64,000 nucleotides of DNA from Halpernia humi (GTDB taxonomy: Bacteria; Bacteroidota; Bacteroidia; Flavobacteriales; Weeksellaceae). The translations under genes were made by a program, and so were the position numbers. Shown one piece after another: positions 26,845 to 37,200 of this stretch. The notes beneath the pieces were generated by a model. That model was not told the origin of the DNA and made no database searches. It was given only the letters and a program-made list of their open reading frames with translations. Each line of letters starts with the position of its first letter. Position 1 is the first letter of the stretch. Location of the stretch: positions 1 through 64,000 of the forward strand of contig NZ_FNUS01000007.1 of assembly GCF_900108025.1 (NCBI RefSeq), read 5' to 3'.

Positions 26845-27228
26845 CTATTTTGGCGAAGTTTCTTTTAAATTCGTTTTATCTATTTTTTTTAGAATAGCGC
26901 CATTCAATTTCCAAATAATAATGCTTGTAATTACTAAAATCCACCAATACAGATTCTGTTCAATTTTGTCATCTTTAATTTCATTATATTGATCTTGCGT
27001 AATATTTAAAATCTTATTATACTCTTCGATTTCCTTCGTTTTTAAATATTTTGGTTTTGATAATTTTTTATAGATTTTATTTTGTTCAGTTAGTAATTCT
27101 ATTTTTTTTGACTGATTTTTATCAAAACCTGAAATTCTCACCAAAATTATATTCGCAAAAATTATAAAAAGAATTACCATAAAATATCTTAAAAATTTTA
27201 ATGTTTTAATTTTATTCTGAATTAACAT
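26845..27228 (-). CDS. Hypothetical protein with two membrane segments
   Basis: The 127-residue product has a hydrophobic segment at about 13-32 (LRYFMVILFIIFANIILV), a lysine/glutamate-rich helical middle likely to form a coiled coil, and a second hydrophobic segment at about 93-108 (LYWWILVITSIIIW). The family is not recognised. It follows a bipartite repeat copy and has no operon partner. Confidence 0.55.
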   Translation of the reverse strand: MLIQNKIKTLKFLRYFMVILFIIFANIILVRISGFDKNQSKKIELLTEQNKIYKKLSKPKYLKTKEIEEYNKILNITQDQYNEIKDDKIEQNLYWWILVITSIIIWKLNGAILKKIDKTNLKETSPK

Positions 27229-27252
27229 AGTTTTGTTATTAAAATTACTTTA

Positions 27253-27331
27253 AAAGATTGAACTCCTCCGGAGTTCCTTTTCAATATTATTCATTTTTTC
27301 TACACAGATAATGCTCCTACGGAGCATTTTT
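27253..27331. repeat. Bipartite double-hairpin repeat, copy B
   Basis: AAAGATT is followed by the perfect hairpin GAACTCC/GGAGTTC (27260-27276), a spacer containing TCTACACAGATA, then a second hairpin ATGCTCC/GGAGCAT (27311-27327) and a T run. The flank from 27235 also matches the flank of copy A at 9661. Confidence 0.8.
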
Positions 27332-27407
27332 ATTTTAGGGAAAATTCAAAGATAAAAAGGTATAACATATTAATCTAGGTTTAAAACAATTTTTAAAATG
27401 CGGCACT

Positions 27408-27554
27408 TTATCGATCTTTAAAATTATACTTTTGGTTAATAATTATTCCTCCTGAATCTTTGAAAGTTCCAAATGATCCACACCAATTTACTAAATCATT
27501 TGTGTTTTCAGAGTCCCAAAGAATTATTCTATACAAATTGCTGTGTTTTTCCAT
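27408..27554 (-). CDS. Possible small protein or gene remnant (48 codons)
   Basis: An open frame from ATG at 27554 to TAA at 27408 encodes a protein-like sequence with LYRIILWDSENTNDLVNW and CGSFGTFKDSGGIII. The frame stays open upstream for another 14 codons without a start. The rich mix of W, G and D residues is unlike random AT-rich DNA, so it is either a genuine small protein or the 3' end of a decayed gene. The family is not recognised. It lies in the gap between the RND pump stop and the small membrane protein gene. Confidence 0.35.
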   Translation of the reverse strand: MEKHSNLYRIILWDSENTNDLVNWCGSFGTFKDSGGIIINQKYNFKDR

Positions 27555-27618
27555 GCAAACAATAAAGCTTTGCGAAAATAAATTCACAAAGCTTTTTAAA
27601 TATTAATTATTATTAGAA

Positions 27619-30600
27619 TTATACATGTTTGGGTGAAAAACCGTCGTCATCCAATTCGTGAGGTGTATAATCTGCGTGCATTTCTTTTTCATAATCTATT
27701 TTATTTTCTTTTGAAAAACGATGAATCAGACCATCAAAAATGGAATAAACAACCGGAACGATTACCAAAGTTAAAAACAATGAGGAAATTAATCCACCAA
27801 TTACCACCCAAGCCAAACCACTGTTCATTTCTGCGGCTGCACCTTTTGCAATCGCAATCGGAATCATCCCGAAAACCATCGCAATTGTCGTCATCAAAAT
27901 AGGACGAAGCCGCGCATGATTTGCTTGTATCAAAGCACGGTAAGTCGATTCGCCTTCTTCTTTCCTATGGTTGGTAAAATCGACAATCATAATAGCGTTT
28001 TTGGCCACCAATCCAATTAACATTATCATCCCTAAAATGGTGAAAACGTTGATGGAATTATTGGTTAAAGCCAGCGCGATTAAAACTCCAATTAAGGCTA
28101 AAGGAATAGAAAATAAAACCACAAACGGATATACAAAACTGTTGTAAAGTGCCACCATTACAAGATAAACCAAAAGAATTGCAGCCGCTAAAGCGATTCC
28201 TAAAGTCCCGAATCCTTCAGATTGATTTTCTTTATCACCACTCCAAATCCAATTTACACCGGCTGGTTTTTTTAATTTTTCAAATTTTGCTTGCCATTCA
28301 TCTGCAATTGTTCCCGATGGTTTACCAACTGACTGTGCTTCAATGGTTACAGAAGGAGATTTATCTCTTCTTTCTAAGAAACTTGGCCCGGATCCTTCTG
28401 TCACTGCGGCGAACTGTTCTAAACGGATTTGCTGTCCTACTTTATTAACAAAAATTAAATTTTTAACATCATTAATGGTAGAACGTCCTTTTTGGTTATA
28501 CTGAATATTAATATCATATTCATTATCCCCTGCTCGGTATTTCCCGTCGGTATTTCCGCTAAAAGCAGTTTGCATGGTTAATCCTACAGTTTGTAAATTT
28601 AAACCTAACAAAGACATTTTATCTCGATCAACTTGAACGTTAATTTCTGGACTTCCGCCTTCAATGCTTAGTTTTACTTCTGCAGCACCAGGAATTGTTC
28701 TTAATTGTGCTTCTGCTTTTTTGGCATATTCTAAAGCACTTTTTAAATCTGAACCAGTAATAACCAAAGCCAAAGGTGCACGTTCTGCGCCTAAAAGTCC
28801 GATAGGAACAGTTTTTACTTTCGCCCCAATTAAAACATTTTCCAGAGCGCGTTTTAATTTTGCCGCCGCGATGAATGAATTATCTGCTCTTTTTGATTTA
28901 TCTACTAAAATAACGTCAATTTCAGATTTATAAGCCGTTGCTTGTGCACCACCAAAACCGTCGCTCGTTTGCCCTACAGTTGTAATAATGCGCTCCACTT
29001 CTTTTTGAGAAGTTAGAAATTTTTCTGCTTTTTGAGTCATAAAATTTGATTGCTCAATAGAGGCATCTTTCGGTAATTCTATCTGAACTAAAAATTCACC
29101 TTTATCAATTTTAGCGAAAAATTCACCGCCAATAAAGCCACCGCCGAATAAACCGAAGATTGAACCAAAAAACAAAACAGTTACTAAAACCATTGTTATT
29201 ATTTTATTTCTTCTTCTTTTTAAACACCATTTCAATAAACCTGAAACCCAGTGCGTGAACTCATCTAATCTTTTCTCAAAAGCCAAAATAAATCGTTGAA
29301 AAATATTTTTTCCTGTTAAAACTTCTAGTTTTCCAAATCTGGAAGAAAGCCAAGGAACAATAGTAAAAGATGAAAGCAATGACAATAATGTTGCAATAAC
29401 AACCGTCACACAAAACTGCGAAATAATATTAGAAACCAAACCCGTACTAAGAGCAATCGGCAAAAATACAACCACAATCACAAGCGTAATCGCCATTACC
29501 GTAAAACCAATTTCGGAAGTTCCATCATAAGCCGCGCGGACTTTGTTTTTGCCCATTTCCATGTGCCTGTAAATATTTTCTAAAACAACAATCGCGTCAT
29601 CTACTAAAATACCAACAACAAGTGAAAGCCCGAGTAAACTCATTAAATTTAAAGTATATCCCAAAAGATAAATCCCAATAAATGTGGCAATTAAAGATGC
29701 AGGAATGGAAACCATCACAATAAATGCATTACGAATACTGTGTAAAAACAGCAACATCACAAGTGCTACTAAAACCACTGCAATCAATAAATCATGTGTT
29801 ACATTATCTGCGGCAGTTAACGTGAATAAAGTTGAATCATTTACAATATCGATTTTTACATTTTCTTTTTTATAATCGGTTTCAATTTTTTTAATTGCAG
29901 CGCGAACAAGTTCACTCACTTCCACAGCATTTGCGTCGGTTTGTTTTACCACTTGCAAAATAATCGCTGCTTTTTGATCGACTCTCGCAATTTTTTCTAC
30001 ATCTTTTTGTGCATCTTCTACAAAAGCAATATCGCCCAAACGAACTTGAGCGCCATTTTTTGTTTGCAGAACTAAATTATTTAATTCCTCAATACTTCTG
30101 TATTTCCCAGAAAGCCTAATAATTGTAGAATTGTCTCTAGTTTTTACATTTCCAGTTGGGAAATCAAGGTTGGAACTTAATATCGCTTGTTGAACTTCTG
30201 GAACTGATAATCCGTAACCTTCAATTTTCGATTGATCAAGATTTACTTTTATTTCACGTTCCTCTCCGCCAACTAATTTCACCTGCGCCACACCTTTTAT
30301 TCGTGATAAAACGGGCTCAATTTTCTTATCCAAAAGATCGTAAAATTCTTTTTGGTTTAATGATGAAGTTGCACCTGCTGTAATAATTGGCAAATCGCTT
30401 AACGAAAACTTTAGCAAAGACGGTGGTTTTGCATCTTCAGGTAAATCTGCAAGAATTGCATTTATTTTTCTTTGGGCATCATTGATGGCGTAGTTAGTAT
30501 CTGCACCTGCATTAAGCGTAACTGTAACCAAAGAAAGACTTTCAAAAGATTTTGATTCTACTTTTTTTACGTTTTCAAGCGAAGAAATGGCATCTTCGAT

Positions 30601-30798
30601 TTTTTTTGTGACAGAATTTTCTACCTCACTTGGCGAAGCACCTGGATAAACCGTTGAAATTGTGATGGTATTAATATCAAATTTCGGTATCAACTCATAA
30701 CCTAAACTTTTGTAACTAAATATTCCACCAATTGTGAGAATAGTAAAGAGCACAATAATTAAGGTTGGTCTTTTTATGGATATTTCTGCTAATTTCAT
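27619..30798 (-). CDS. Efflux RND transporter permease (HAE1/AcrB type)
   Basis: This inner-membrane, proton-driven RND pump has 1059 residues from the chosen start, the family's full length. Twelve membrane segments flank two large periplasmic loops. The proton-relay segment is GILVDDAIVVLENIYRHME in the first half. The second half has LIGLVAKNAIMIVDF. The hydrophobe/amphiphile (multidrug-like) subgroup fits better than metal pumps. The frame is open to 30825, but those codons belong to repeated element copy 3, so ATG at 30798 (MKLAEISIKRPTL), the classical RND start, is used. It is last in the TetR-TolC-adaptor-RND operon. Confidence 0.93.
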   Translation of the reverse strand: MKLAEISIKRPTLIIVLFTILTIGGIFSYKSLGYELIPKFDINTITISTVYPGASPSEVENSVTKKIEDAISSLENVKKVESKSFESLSLVTVTLNAGADTNYAINDAQRKINAILADLPEDAKPPSLLKFSLSDLPIITAGATSSLNQKEFYDLLDKKIEPVLSRIKGVAQVKLVGGEEREIKVNLDQSKIEGYGLSVPEVQQAILSSNLDFPTGNVKTRDNSTIIRLSGKYRSIEELNNLVLQTKNGAQVRLGDIAFVEDAQKDVEKIARVDQKAAIILQVVKQTDANAVEVSELVRAAIKKIETDYKKENVKIDIVNDSTLFTLTAADNVTHDLLIAVVLVALVMLLFLHSIRNAFIVMVSIPASLIATFIGIYLLGYTLNLMSLLGLSLVVGILVDDAIVVLENIYRHMEMGKNKVRAAYDGTSEIGFTVMAITLVIVVVFLPIALSTGLVSNIISQFCVTVVIATLLSLLSSFTIVPWLSSRFGKLEVLTGKNIFQRFILAFEKRLDEFTHWVSGLLKWCLKRRRNKIITMVLVTVLFFGSIFGLFGGGFIGGEFFAKIDKGEFLVQIELPKDASIEQSNFMTQKAEKFLTSQKEVERIITTVGQTSDGFGGAQATAYKSEIDVILVDKSKRADNSFIAAAKLKRALENVLIGAKVKTVPIGLLGAERAPLALVITGSDLKSALEYAKKAEAQLRTIPGAAEVKLSIEGGSPEINVQVDRDKMSLLGLNLQTVGLTMQTAFSGNTDGKYRAGDNEYDINIQYNQKGRSTINDVKNLIFVNKVGQQIRLEQFAAVTEGSGPSFLERRDKSPSVTIEAQSVGKPSGTIADEWQAKFEKLKKPAGVNWIWSGDKENQSEGFGTLGIALAAAILLVYLVMVALYNSFVYPFVVLFSIPLALIGVLIALALTNNSINVFTILGMIMLIGLVAKNAIMIVDFTNHRKEEGESTYRALIQANHARLRPILMTTIAMVFGMIPIAIAKGAAAEMNSGLAWVVIGGLISSLFLTLVIVPVVYSIFDGLIHRFSKENKIDYEKEMHADYTPHELDDDGFSPKHV

Positions 30799-30893
30799 AT
30801 ATCTATGATAATTTTTTATGGTCATATGTTATCGCCAATCTTAATCAATGATTGTTTATCATGTTTTGCAAGGGCGATTTCATATTTATTTTA
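30796..30893 (-). promoter_or_regulatory. Repeated 5' element, copy 3 (before RND pump)
   Basis: The 17-bp block GGCGATAACATATGACC is at 30820-30836 (minus strand), 21 bp before the start codon, and the pairing arm GAAATCGCC is at 30873-30881. The loop differs from the other copies and contains its own AATCAATGATT palindrome. It fills the gap between adaptor and pump genes. Confidence 0.75.
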
Positions 30894-30946
30894 AATAACT
30901 GAATAACATTTAGAATAAATAAAATCCTAAATTTTAAATTCTAATT

Positions 30947-32023
30947 TTATTTGGCAATTTGAATTTTGTCGCCATTTACAAGATTTATTTGTCCTGTTGT
31001 TACAATTTTTTGGTCTGGTTTTAAACCATCAATAATTTCAATTTGGTCGCCAAAAACTCTTCCTGTGGTTACTTTTGTGAGTGTAACTGTGTTGTCTTTA
31101 TTTATCACAAAAACTTGTCCGCTACTTACGCCATCTACGAAGGCTTCTTTTGGCGCCACCAAAATTGCATGAGAAATACCTTTATCTTTAGAAGAAAAAA
31201 CGGCCGTTCCATACATTCCTGCGCGCAATTTGTTTTGAGAATTATTTTCAATTTGAATTTCTACTGGGAAACTTAAAGAAGCATCTGCCAAAGGCGCAAT
31301 AAATGTTATTTTTCCTTGAAAAGTATCTTCTGGAAAAACGCTGGCTTTCACTTCAACCGTTTCGCCTAACCTTAAATTGGCAACTTGCGATTCGTTCACG
31401 GTTACTTTTAATTTTAAACTAGAAACATTTACAATGTCAAACATTCTTGTTCCTGGTGCAACAACGCTTCCTGGCTCAATATATCTCACATTAACGACTC
31501 CATTTATAGTTGCTTTTACATTGGTATCGCCAACTCGGATGTTAGATTGTTCTAGTTGTGCTTTTGCATTTTTCAATTGCAAGCGAGAATTATCTAATTG
31601 TTGTTTCGTAACTCCGCCGGTTTTAAAAGCGTTTTCATAACGTTGGTTATCGATAATTGCATTTTGATAATTGGCTCTCGCTGTAGAATTATCAACTTCC
31701 AACTGGTCTTTTTTAATGGTTGCTAATGTTTGACCAACTCTCACATAACTTCCTTCATCAACAAAAACTTTTACAATTCTACCGCTAATTTCTGACGGAA
31801 AACTTAATTCTTGAAATGGTGCAAAAGTACCGTTAGAGGAATAATCTGTTGCAATATGTTCGTATTTTACAACCGCAGAATTCACCATAATTGCATCATT
31901 TGTTTGTGCAACAATTGCTGTTTGCTCCTTATTTTTTTCTTTATTTTTCATTAAAGTATAGGCGCCTGCAATAACTAAAATAATGGCGAGTGCCGAGTAA
32001 ATAATTGGTCTTGCTTTTTTCAT
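30947..32023 (-). CDS. Efflux RND transporter periplasmic adaptor subunit
   Basis: This is a membrane-fusion protein (358 residues from the chosen start) linking the RND pump to TolC. It has an N-terminal membrane anchor (RPIIYSALAIILVIAGAYTLM) with no lipobox. The lipoyl-like half motifs are VFVDEGSYVRVGQTLATI and the matching INGVVNVRYIEPGSVVAPG, separated by a helical hairpin (about 95-150). Barrel and membrane-proximal domains follow. The frame is open to 32053, but the first ten codons come from repeated element copy 2, so ATG at 32023 is used. Confidence 0.92.
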   Translation of the reverse strand: MKKARPIIYSALAIILVIAGAYTLMKNKEKNKEQTAIVAQTNDAIMVNSAVVKYEHIATDYSSNGTFAPFQELSFPSEISGRIVKVFVDEGSYVRVGQTLATIKKDQLEVDNSTARANYQNAIIDNQRYENAFKTGGVTKQQLDNSRLQLKNAKAQLEQSNIRVGDTNVKATINGVVNVRYIEPGSVVAPGTRMFDIVNVSSLKLKVTVNESQVANLRLGETVEVKASVFPEDTFQGKITFIAPLADASLSFPVEIQIENNSQNKLRAGMYGTAVFSSKDKGISHAILVAPKEAFVDGVSSGQVFVINKDNTVTLTKVTTGRVFGDQIEIIDGLKPDQKIVTTGQINLVNGDKIQIAK

Positions 32024-32118
32024 ATGTAGATTTTTATTGTCTTTTAAGGTCATATGTTATCGCCTTAATTTTCATTTGTGTTGGTTTGCAAAATTGTAAA
32101 TGGCGATTTCATATTTAA
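32021..32118 (-). promoter_or_regulatory. Repeated 5' element, copy 2 (before adaptor)
   Basis: The 17-bp block GGCGATAACATATGACC is at 32048-32064 (minus strand), 24 bp before the start codon, and the pairing arm GAAATCGCC is at 32102-32110. The loop shares GCAAACCAACACAAATGAA with copy 1. It occupies the gap between the TolC and adaptor genes. Confidence 0.75.
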
Positions 32119-32142
32119 AAATATTTCTATTTAATTTCGTTT

Positions 32143-33486
32143 TTATTTGATATAATGTTTCAAGTCGCCTTGCGATTTATAATATTGAATTTCGGCAATT
32201 TTATAGTCTAAAACGGCGTTGGTGTAATTATTTTTGGCTTGTACTAATGAGTTTTCTGCATCAAGTAAATCCGTTAATGTCGCCAAACCATATTGATAAT
32301 TACTTTTTGTATTGCTTAAAACTGATTCTGCTAAACTTACGTTTGCTTTTTGATTGTCAATGGCTGATAAACTATTAATAATCTGAGATTTAGCATTTTG
32401 ATAATCTAAATCTAAAGCCAATTTTCTGTCCGCAATATCGGCGTCATTTTTCTCAATATCAATTTGCGCTTGCGCAACTTTGGCTTTCGTTGCAAAACCA
32501 TTGAAAATAGGAATTCTAACACCTAAACTTATCGTAGAATAATCCGACCAAAACACACCGTTTGATCTGCCGTTGGTTAAAGGAAATTTATTGCCTTGTC
32601 CTTGCCAATTGTAGCCAGCGTTCAATGTTGCCGTTGGGTAATACTCTGCTTCGTCTGCTTTCTTTTGATATTCTAGCAACTCTTTTGTTTTCGTTAAAAT
32701 TTTAATTTCAGTTCTATTATCTGTGGAAATAGTATCGTCTAATAGATGCGGTGTGATTTCCATATCGGCAGCCGCTACGGAAATAGGTGTGTGAATTGCC
32801 ATTCCCATGTAGAATTTTAAAGCATTTTCTGCTTGGGTTACGGCATTTTTATTTTGAGTAATTAGCGTTTTAATATTTGTTAAATTAACATTAGTTCGGT
32901 CTAAATCAATTTTTTTAGCCAAACCATTATCATATAAACTTTTAATAATATTTCTTGCTTTTTCGGTACTGCTGTAACTATTTTCTAAAGTATTTAATTT
33001 TTCTTTAACTGTAAAAACTTGAAAATAAGCCGTAGAAACGCGTTCGATAATTTGCTCTTCGGTTAAACTTGCATTCAATTCATAAAATTCTTTAGTAGAT
33101 TTTGCAGCTTTTAATCCAACAAAAACTTGTTGATTAAATAAAGCTTGAGTTAAATTTACACCTCCATTTGCTATCCATTTTTGCCCGAAAGGCACTAAAA
33201 TAGTTGTTCCTGGAGCACCGAAAATTTCACCTGGCAAAGCGCTTTCTTGTAAAATCGGATTATAGTTTAAATTTGCTTGCCCGTTAATTTTTGGTAGCGC
33301 ACCCGCTTTGGCTGCCATAATCTGGTAGTCTGAATTTTTAACATTTAACGACGCTTTTTTTGCATCTGCTTTATTTTGCAATGCAAACTCAATTGCTTCT
33401 TTTAAAGTAATGCTTTGCTGTGCATAGCCTTTAATGAAGGTTAATGCTAAAAAAATGATACAAATTAATTTATTCGACTTGGTCAT
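32143..33486 (-). CDS. TolC family outer-membrane channel
   Basis: This 447-residue outer-membrane factor belongs to the tripartite pump. The signal peptide is MTKSNKLICIIFLALTFIKGYA. Two OEP repeats with long helices follow, including GVRIPIFNGFATKAKVAQAQIDIEK at the start of the second half and NYQYGLATLTDLLDAEN near the end, a typical OEP pattern. It lies 11 bp after the TetR gene, so the two are cotranscribed. Confidence 0.92.
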   Translation of the reverse strand: MTKSNKLICIIFLALTFIKGYAQQSITLKEAIEFALQNKADAKKASLNVKNSDYQIMAAKAGALPKINGQANLNYNPILQESALPGEIFGAPGTTILVPFGQKWIANGGVNLTQALFNQQVFVGLKAAKSTKEFYELNASLTEEQIIERVSTAYFQVFTVKEKLNTLENSYSSTEKARNIIKSLYDNGLAKKIDLDRTNVNLTNIKTLITQNKNAVTQAENALKFYMGMAIHTPISVAAADMEITPHLLDDTISTDNRTEIKILTKTKELLEYQKKADEAEYYPTATLNAGYNWQGQGNKFPLTNGRSNGVFWSDYSTISLGVRIPIFNGFATKAKVAQAQIDIEKNDADIADRKLALDLDYQNAKSQIINSLSAIDNQKANVSLAESVLSNTKSNYQYGLATLTDLLDAENSLVQAKNNYTNAVLDYKIAEIQYYKSQGDLKHYIK

Positions 33487-33497
33487 TTTGTATTGTT

Positions 33498-34145
33498 TTA
33501 ATTTTCTTTAATATTTTGATTGTCGATTTCAAACTCTTCTCTAAAACTCATTTTTTCTAAAATTTTTCTACCTTCTTCCGTCACAATTGCTTTTAGATAA
33601 AAGACAATGGTTTCTGTACAAAGGCATTTTTTATCATTAGATTCGTCTTCAAACAAAGGAGAACTATCGAAAGAAAGAAATAATTGCAAAATAAATTTAG
33701 TGTAAAGTTTCTCATCAAAATCCAATTTATATAAGCCTTGCTTTCTTCCCAATTCTATATTATTACAAAAAACCACCGTCATTTTTTCTTGGAGATTTAT
33801 AATGTGGTCATGATAAATTTGCGGATAATATTTTATAAGTTGACGGATAAATAAATTTTTATTGGTTTGCGTGAATTTTTCAAATTCCTCATCACGCCAC
33901 ATCATTTTAGCAATTGCATTTTCTTCATTTTTTTCTGCAAGCGTCATACTATCTACGACTTTGTCTAAAACTGAGTTTAAAACTAATTGCAATAGATCTT
34001 CTTTATTAGAATAGTGTTGATAAAGTGTTTTCTTGGAAATAGCAAATTCTTTAGCGATGTCATCCATCGTTAAAGATTTAGCGCCATGTAAAAGAAATAA
34101 TGGGGCTAATTTTTCTAGAAATTCAGTTTCATTTTCTAAAATCAT
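33498..34145 (-). CDS. TetR/AcrR family transcriptional regulator
   Basis: This 215-residue regulator has an N-terminal helix-turn-helix (about residues 20-60) with the family signature SLTMDDIAKEFAISKKTLYQHY. The C-terminal ligand-binding part is all helical and divergent. It is the first gene of the TetR-TolC-adaptor-RND operon, so it probably represses its own promoter and responds to a pump substrate. A canonical promoter (34150-34180) with an inverted repeat over it lies directly upstream; the predicted transcription start falls at or near the ATG. Confidence 0.9.
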   Translation of the reverse strand: MILENETEFLEKLAPLFLLHGAKSLTMDDIAKEFAISKKTLYQHYSNKEDLLQLVLNSVLDKVVDSMTLAEKNEENAIAKMMWRDEEFEKFTQTNKNLFIRQLIKYYPQIYHDHIINLQEKMTVVFCNNIELGRKQGLYKLDFDEKLYTKFILQLFLSFDSSPLFEDESNDKKCLCTETIVFYLKAIVTEEGRKILEKMSFREEFEIDNQNIKEN

Positions 34146-34149
34146 TTTG

Positions 34150-34180
34150 CAAAACTACACAAAGAAAACTAAAAAACAAA
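34150..34180 (-). promoter_or_regulatory. Promoter of the efflux operon
   Basis: On the minus strand TTTG (34180-34177), a 19-nt spacer and TAGTTTTG (34157-34150) match the Bacteroidota -33/-7 consensus closely. The -7 box ends 4 bp before the TetR ATG, which implies a leaderless or nearly leaderless mRNA. Confidence 0.65.
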
Positions 34181-34196
34181 AAAAGTTTCCTAGTTT
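34166..34196. promoter_or_regulatory. Candidate TetR operator
   Basis: AAACTAAAAAAC (34166-34177) and GTTTCCTAGTTT (34185-34196) form an inverted repeat (10 of 12 positions) around 7 nt. It overlaps the -33 box, a position suited to autorepression. Confidence 0.45.
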
Positions 34197-34219
34197 TTAC
34201 CTGTTTTATTTTTGCAGAA

Positions 34220-37200
34220 TTAATTCAGAAAAAACTCGAATTTATTTACAGTATTGAATAAGGCCAAAGTTTCTTCGTTAATCGCGATATGCGTTTGTAT
34301 TGAATGCATTTCTATATGCGAATCTTCTTGTTTATTTTTAATATAAAAATTTAACTTTTTATCGCCTTTTTTATTGATTAGAGATTTAAAAAATTCTATA
34401 TCCTTTTTCCGTAGATCTTCTAAATTAACAACCACACTCATGCTTTTTGCGAATTTCTGCAAAGATTCTCGCAAATCTTCCACATCTGTAATATTCACGA
34501 ATACACGCCCATCTGCAGCCAAAGAATATTTGAATTTAATAATCACAAAACGCTGCACATCTACTTTATCCCGAAGTCGCAAATAATCGCGGTCGCCTAA
34601 ACGAAAACTTTGACTTCCTGTATAATCTTCCACGCTTAAAAACGCGATTTTTTCGCCGCTTCTCGGGCTGTCTTTTACTTCGTAAGAAGTGATTAAACCC
34701 GCAACTGTGAATTCTTTACTGCGATCGTTTAATTTTTTTCGTTCATTCCAATCCATTTTATTATCTACAAATAAATTTGGATTTAGATCCCCAAAAACCT
34801 GATTTTTATAAACTTCTACTTCATCTAAATTTAAAAAATTAAACGCACCTTTTGGCTCTACTTTTTTCAAAACTTCCTCTGCTATTTCTTCATCGTCTTC
34901 AACATTTTCTACCAAATCTAAAATTTCTGCATCGTCATTTTCATCTAAAATTTCAGATGGCAAAATCACGTTCTCAAGTTCGATTTCTTCTTTTTTCGTT
35001 TCTAAAATTTCTTTTCTGGAAAGCGCGCCCTGAATAAATTTAAACTGATATTGAAATTCATCCAGCGGATGCGCGGAAAGATAAAAACCTATAATTTCTT
35101 TTTCTTTATTAAGTTTGTGCATATTTTGCCATTCCGGTGCAGGGTTTATTTTTGGTCTTTCAATTTTCACTTCATCGGCAAAATCGGCAAAAAGCGAATT
35201 TTCAATTTCATTCTTACTGTCCTGAAAACTTTGGCCGTATTTTAAAAGAATTTCCAAATTTGTTCTTCCGGAATTATCGGTATCAAAATATTGTGCGCGG
35301 TGGTAAGAATCCACCTCATCAAATCCGCCACCCAAAACCAGACTTTCCACTACTCTTTTATTGATTTGTGATGAAGGAACGCGTTCAAAAAAATCATAAA
35401 TATTTTTAAACTCGCCATTTTTTCTTTCCTTAACAATCGCTTCACTTGGACCTTCGCCAATTCCTTTAATAGCACCCAAACCGAAGCGAATTTGTCCTTT
35501 GTCATTCACCGCAAAATGAAAGGCAGATTCATTTACATCAGGCCCTAAAACATCAACACCAATATTTTTACAATCTTCCATGAAAAGTGTGATTTGCTTG
35601 GTATTATTAATGTTATTGCTCATCACACTTGCCATATATTCTGCGGGGAAATTGGCTTTTAAATACGCGGTGTGATAGGCAATTAAAGCATAACAAGTCG
35701 AGTGAGATTTGTTAAAAGCGTACTCTGCAAAGGCTTCCCAATCTTTCCAGATTTTATCTAATTTTTCTCTGTCCAGATTGTTTTTTTCACCGCCTTCGAT
35801 GAATTTTGGATACATTTTATCCAGAACCGCTTTCTGTTTTTTACCCATCGCTTTCCGCAAAGTATCGGCTTCACCTTTGGTAAAATTGGCGAGTTTTTGG
35901 GACAAAAGCATTACCTGTTCCTGATAAACGGTGATGCCGTAAGTTTCGCTTAAAAATTCCTTGGTTTCTTCTAAATCGTAAACAACCTCTTCGGAACCAT
36001 TTTTTCGGTTAATGAAATTTGGAATATATTTTATCGGTCCAGGTCGGTAAAGCGCGTTCATGGCTATTAAATCCTCGAATTTATCTGGCTTTAATTCGCG
36101 CATATATTTTTGCATTCCCGGACTTTCATATTGAAAAATACCGACGGTTTTTCCTTCTTTAAATAACTGAAAAGTTTTCGGGTCGTCCAAAGAAAGCGTG
36201 TCCAGATCAATTTCAATATTGTGTTTCTGCTTAATTAATGCAATAGCGTGTTTTAAAATCGTTAAAGTTCTTAAACCCAAAAAATCCATTTTCAGCAAAC
36301 CTGCATCTTCCGCCACGGAATTATCAAACTGCGAAACCAAAATATCCGCATCTTTCGCCGCAATCGTAATCGGAACTAAATTTGAAATATCTTCAGGCGT
36401 GATAATCACACCACACGCATGAATTCCAGTGTTTCGGATGCAGCCTTCCATTTTTCTTGCTGCATCTAAAACGGCAAATCTATTATCAGATGAATTAGAC
36501 AAAATGGTTTTCATTTCATCGGCTAAAACACGGTCTTCGGGACGTAATTTTTCGGGTTTACTTAGGGCTTTTCCAATGTTCATTCCGGGCGTTCCGGGAA
36601 CTAATTTTGCAATATTATTGGTTTCAGAAATAGAAACATCCATTACTCTTCCTGCATCTTTTATGGCAGATTTTCCACCTAAAACTGAATAAGTGATAAT
36701 TTGCGCCACCTGATTTTTACCGTATTTTTCCACCACCCATTTTATGATTTTATCACGGCCTTCATCATCAAAATCAATATCAATATCGGGCATTGAAATA
36801 CGTTCTGGATTTAGAAAACGCTCAAAAAGTAAATCATATTTTATCGGATCTACATTGGTAATTCCCGTGCAATATGCCACAACAGAACCGGCGGCAGAAC
36901 CACGACCTGGACCAACCCAAACGCCCATTTGGCGCGCCACTTCGCAAAAATCTTGAACAATGAGAAAATAACCGGGATAACCTGTATTTTCTACAACTTG
37001 AAGTTCAAAATCAATTCTTTCCTTTATTTTCTCTGTGATTTCACCGTATCTTTTTTTCGCGCCTTCATAAGTTAGATGCGTTAAATACGCCATTTCACCG
37101 CGTTTACCTGCATCTTCTAAATCTTTAGAATCTAAAAACTGTTCTGGAATTTCAAACTTTGGAAGCAGAACATCACGCTTTAAAGTATAAGGCGAAAATT

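Noticed and set aside
27235-27331. Bipartite repeat as an insertion sequence remnant
   Set aside because: No terminal inverted repeats enclosing the unit, no target duplication and no transposase trace; the hairpin architecture explains it better.
30796-30825. In-frame N-terminal extensions of the RND pump, adaptor and M1 peptidase through the repeated element
   Set aside because: The extended starts come from repeat sequence, the ATG in the shared block is out of frame in the M1 copy, and the second ATG gives normal signal peptides or the classical RND start.
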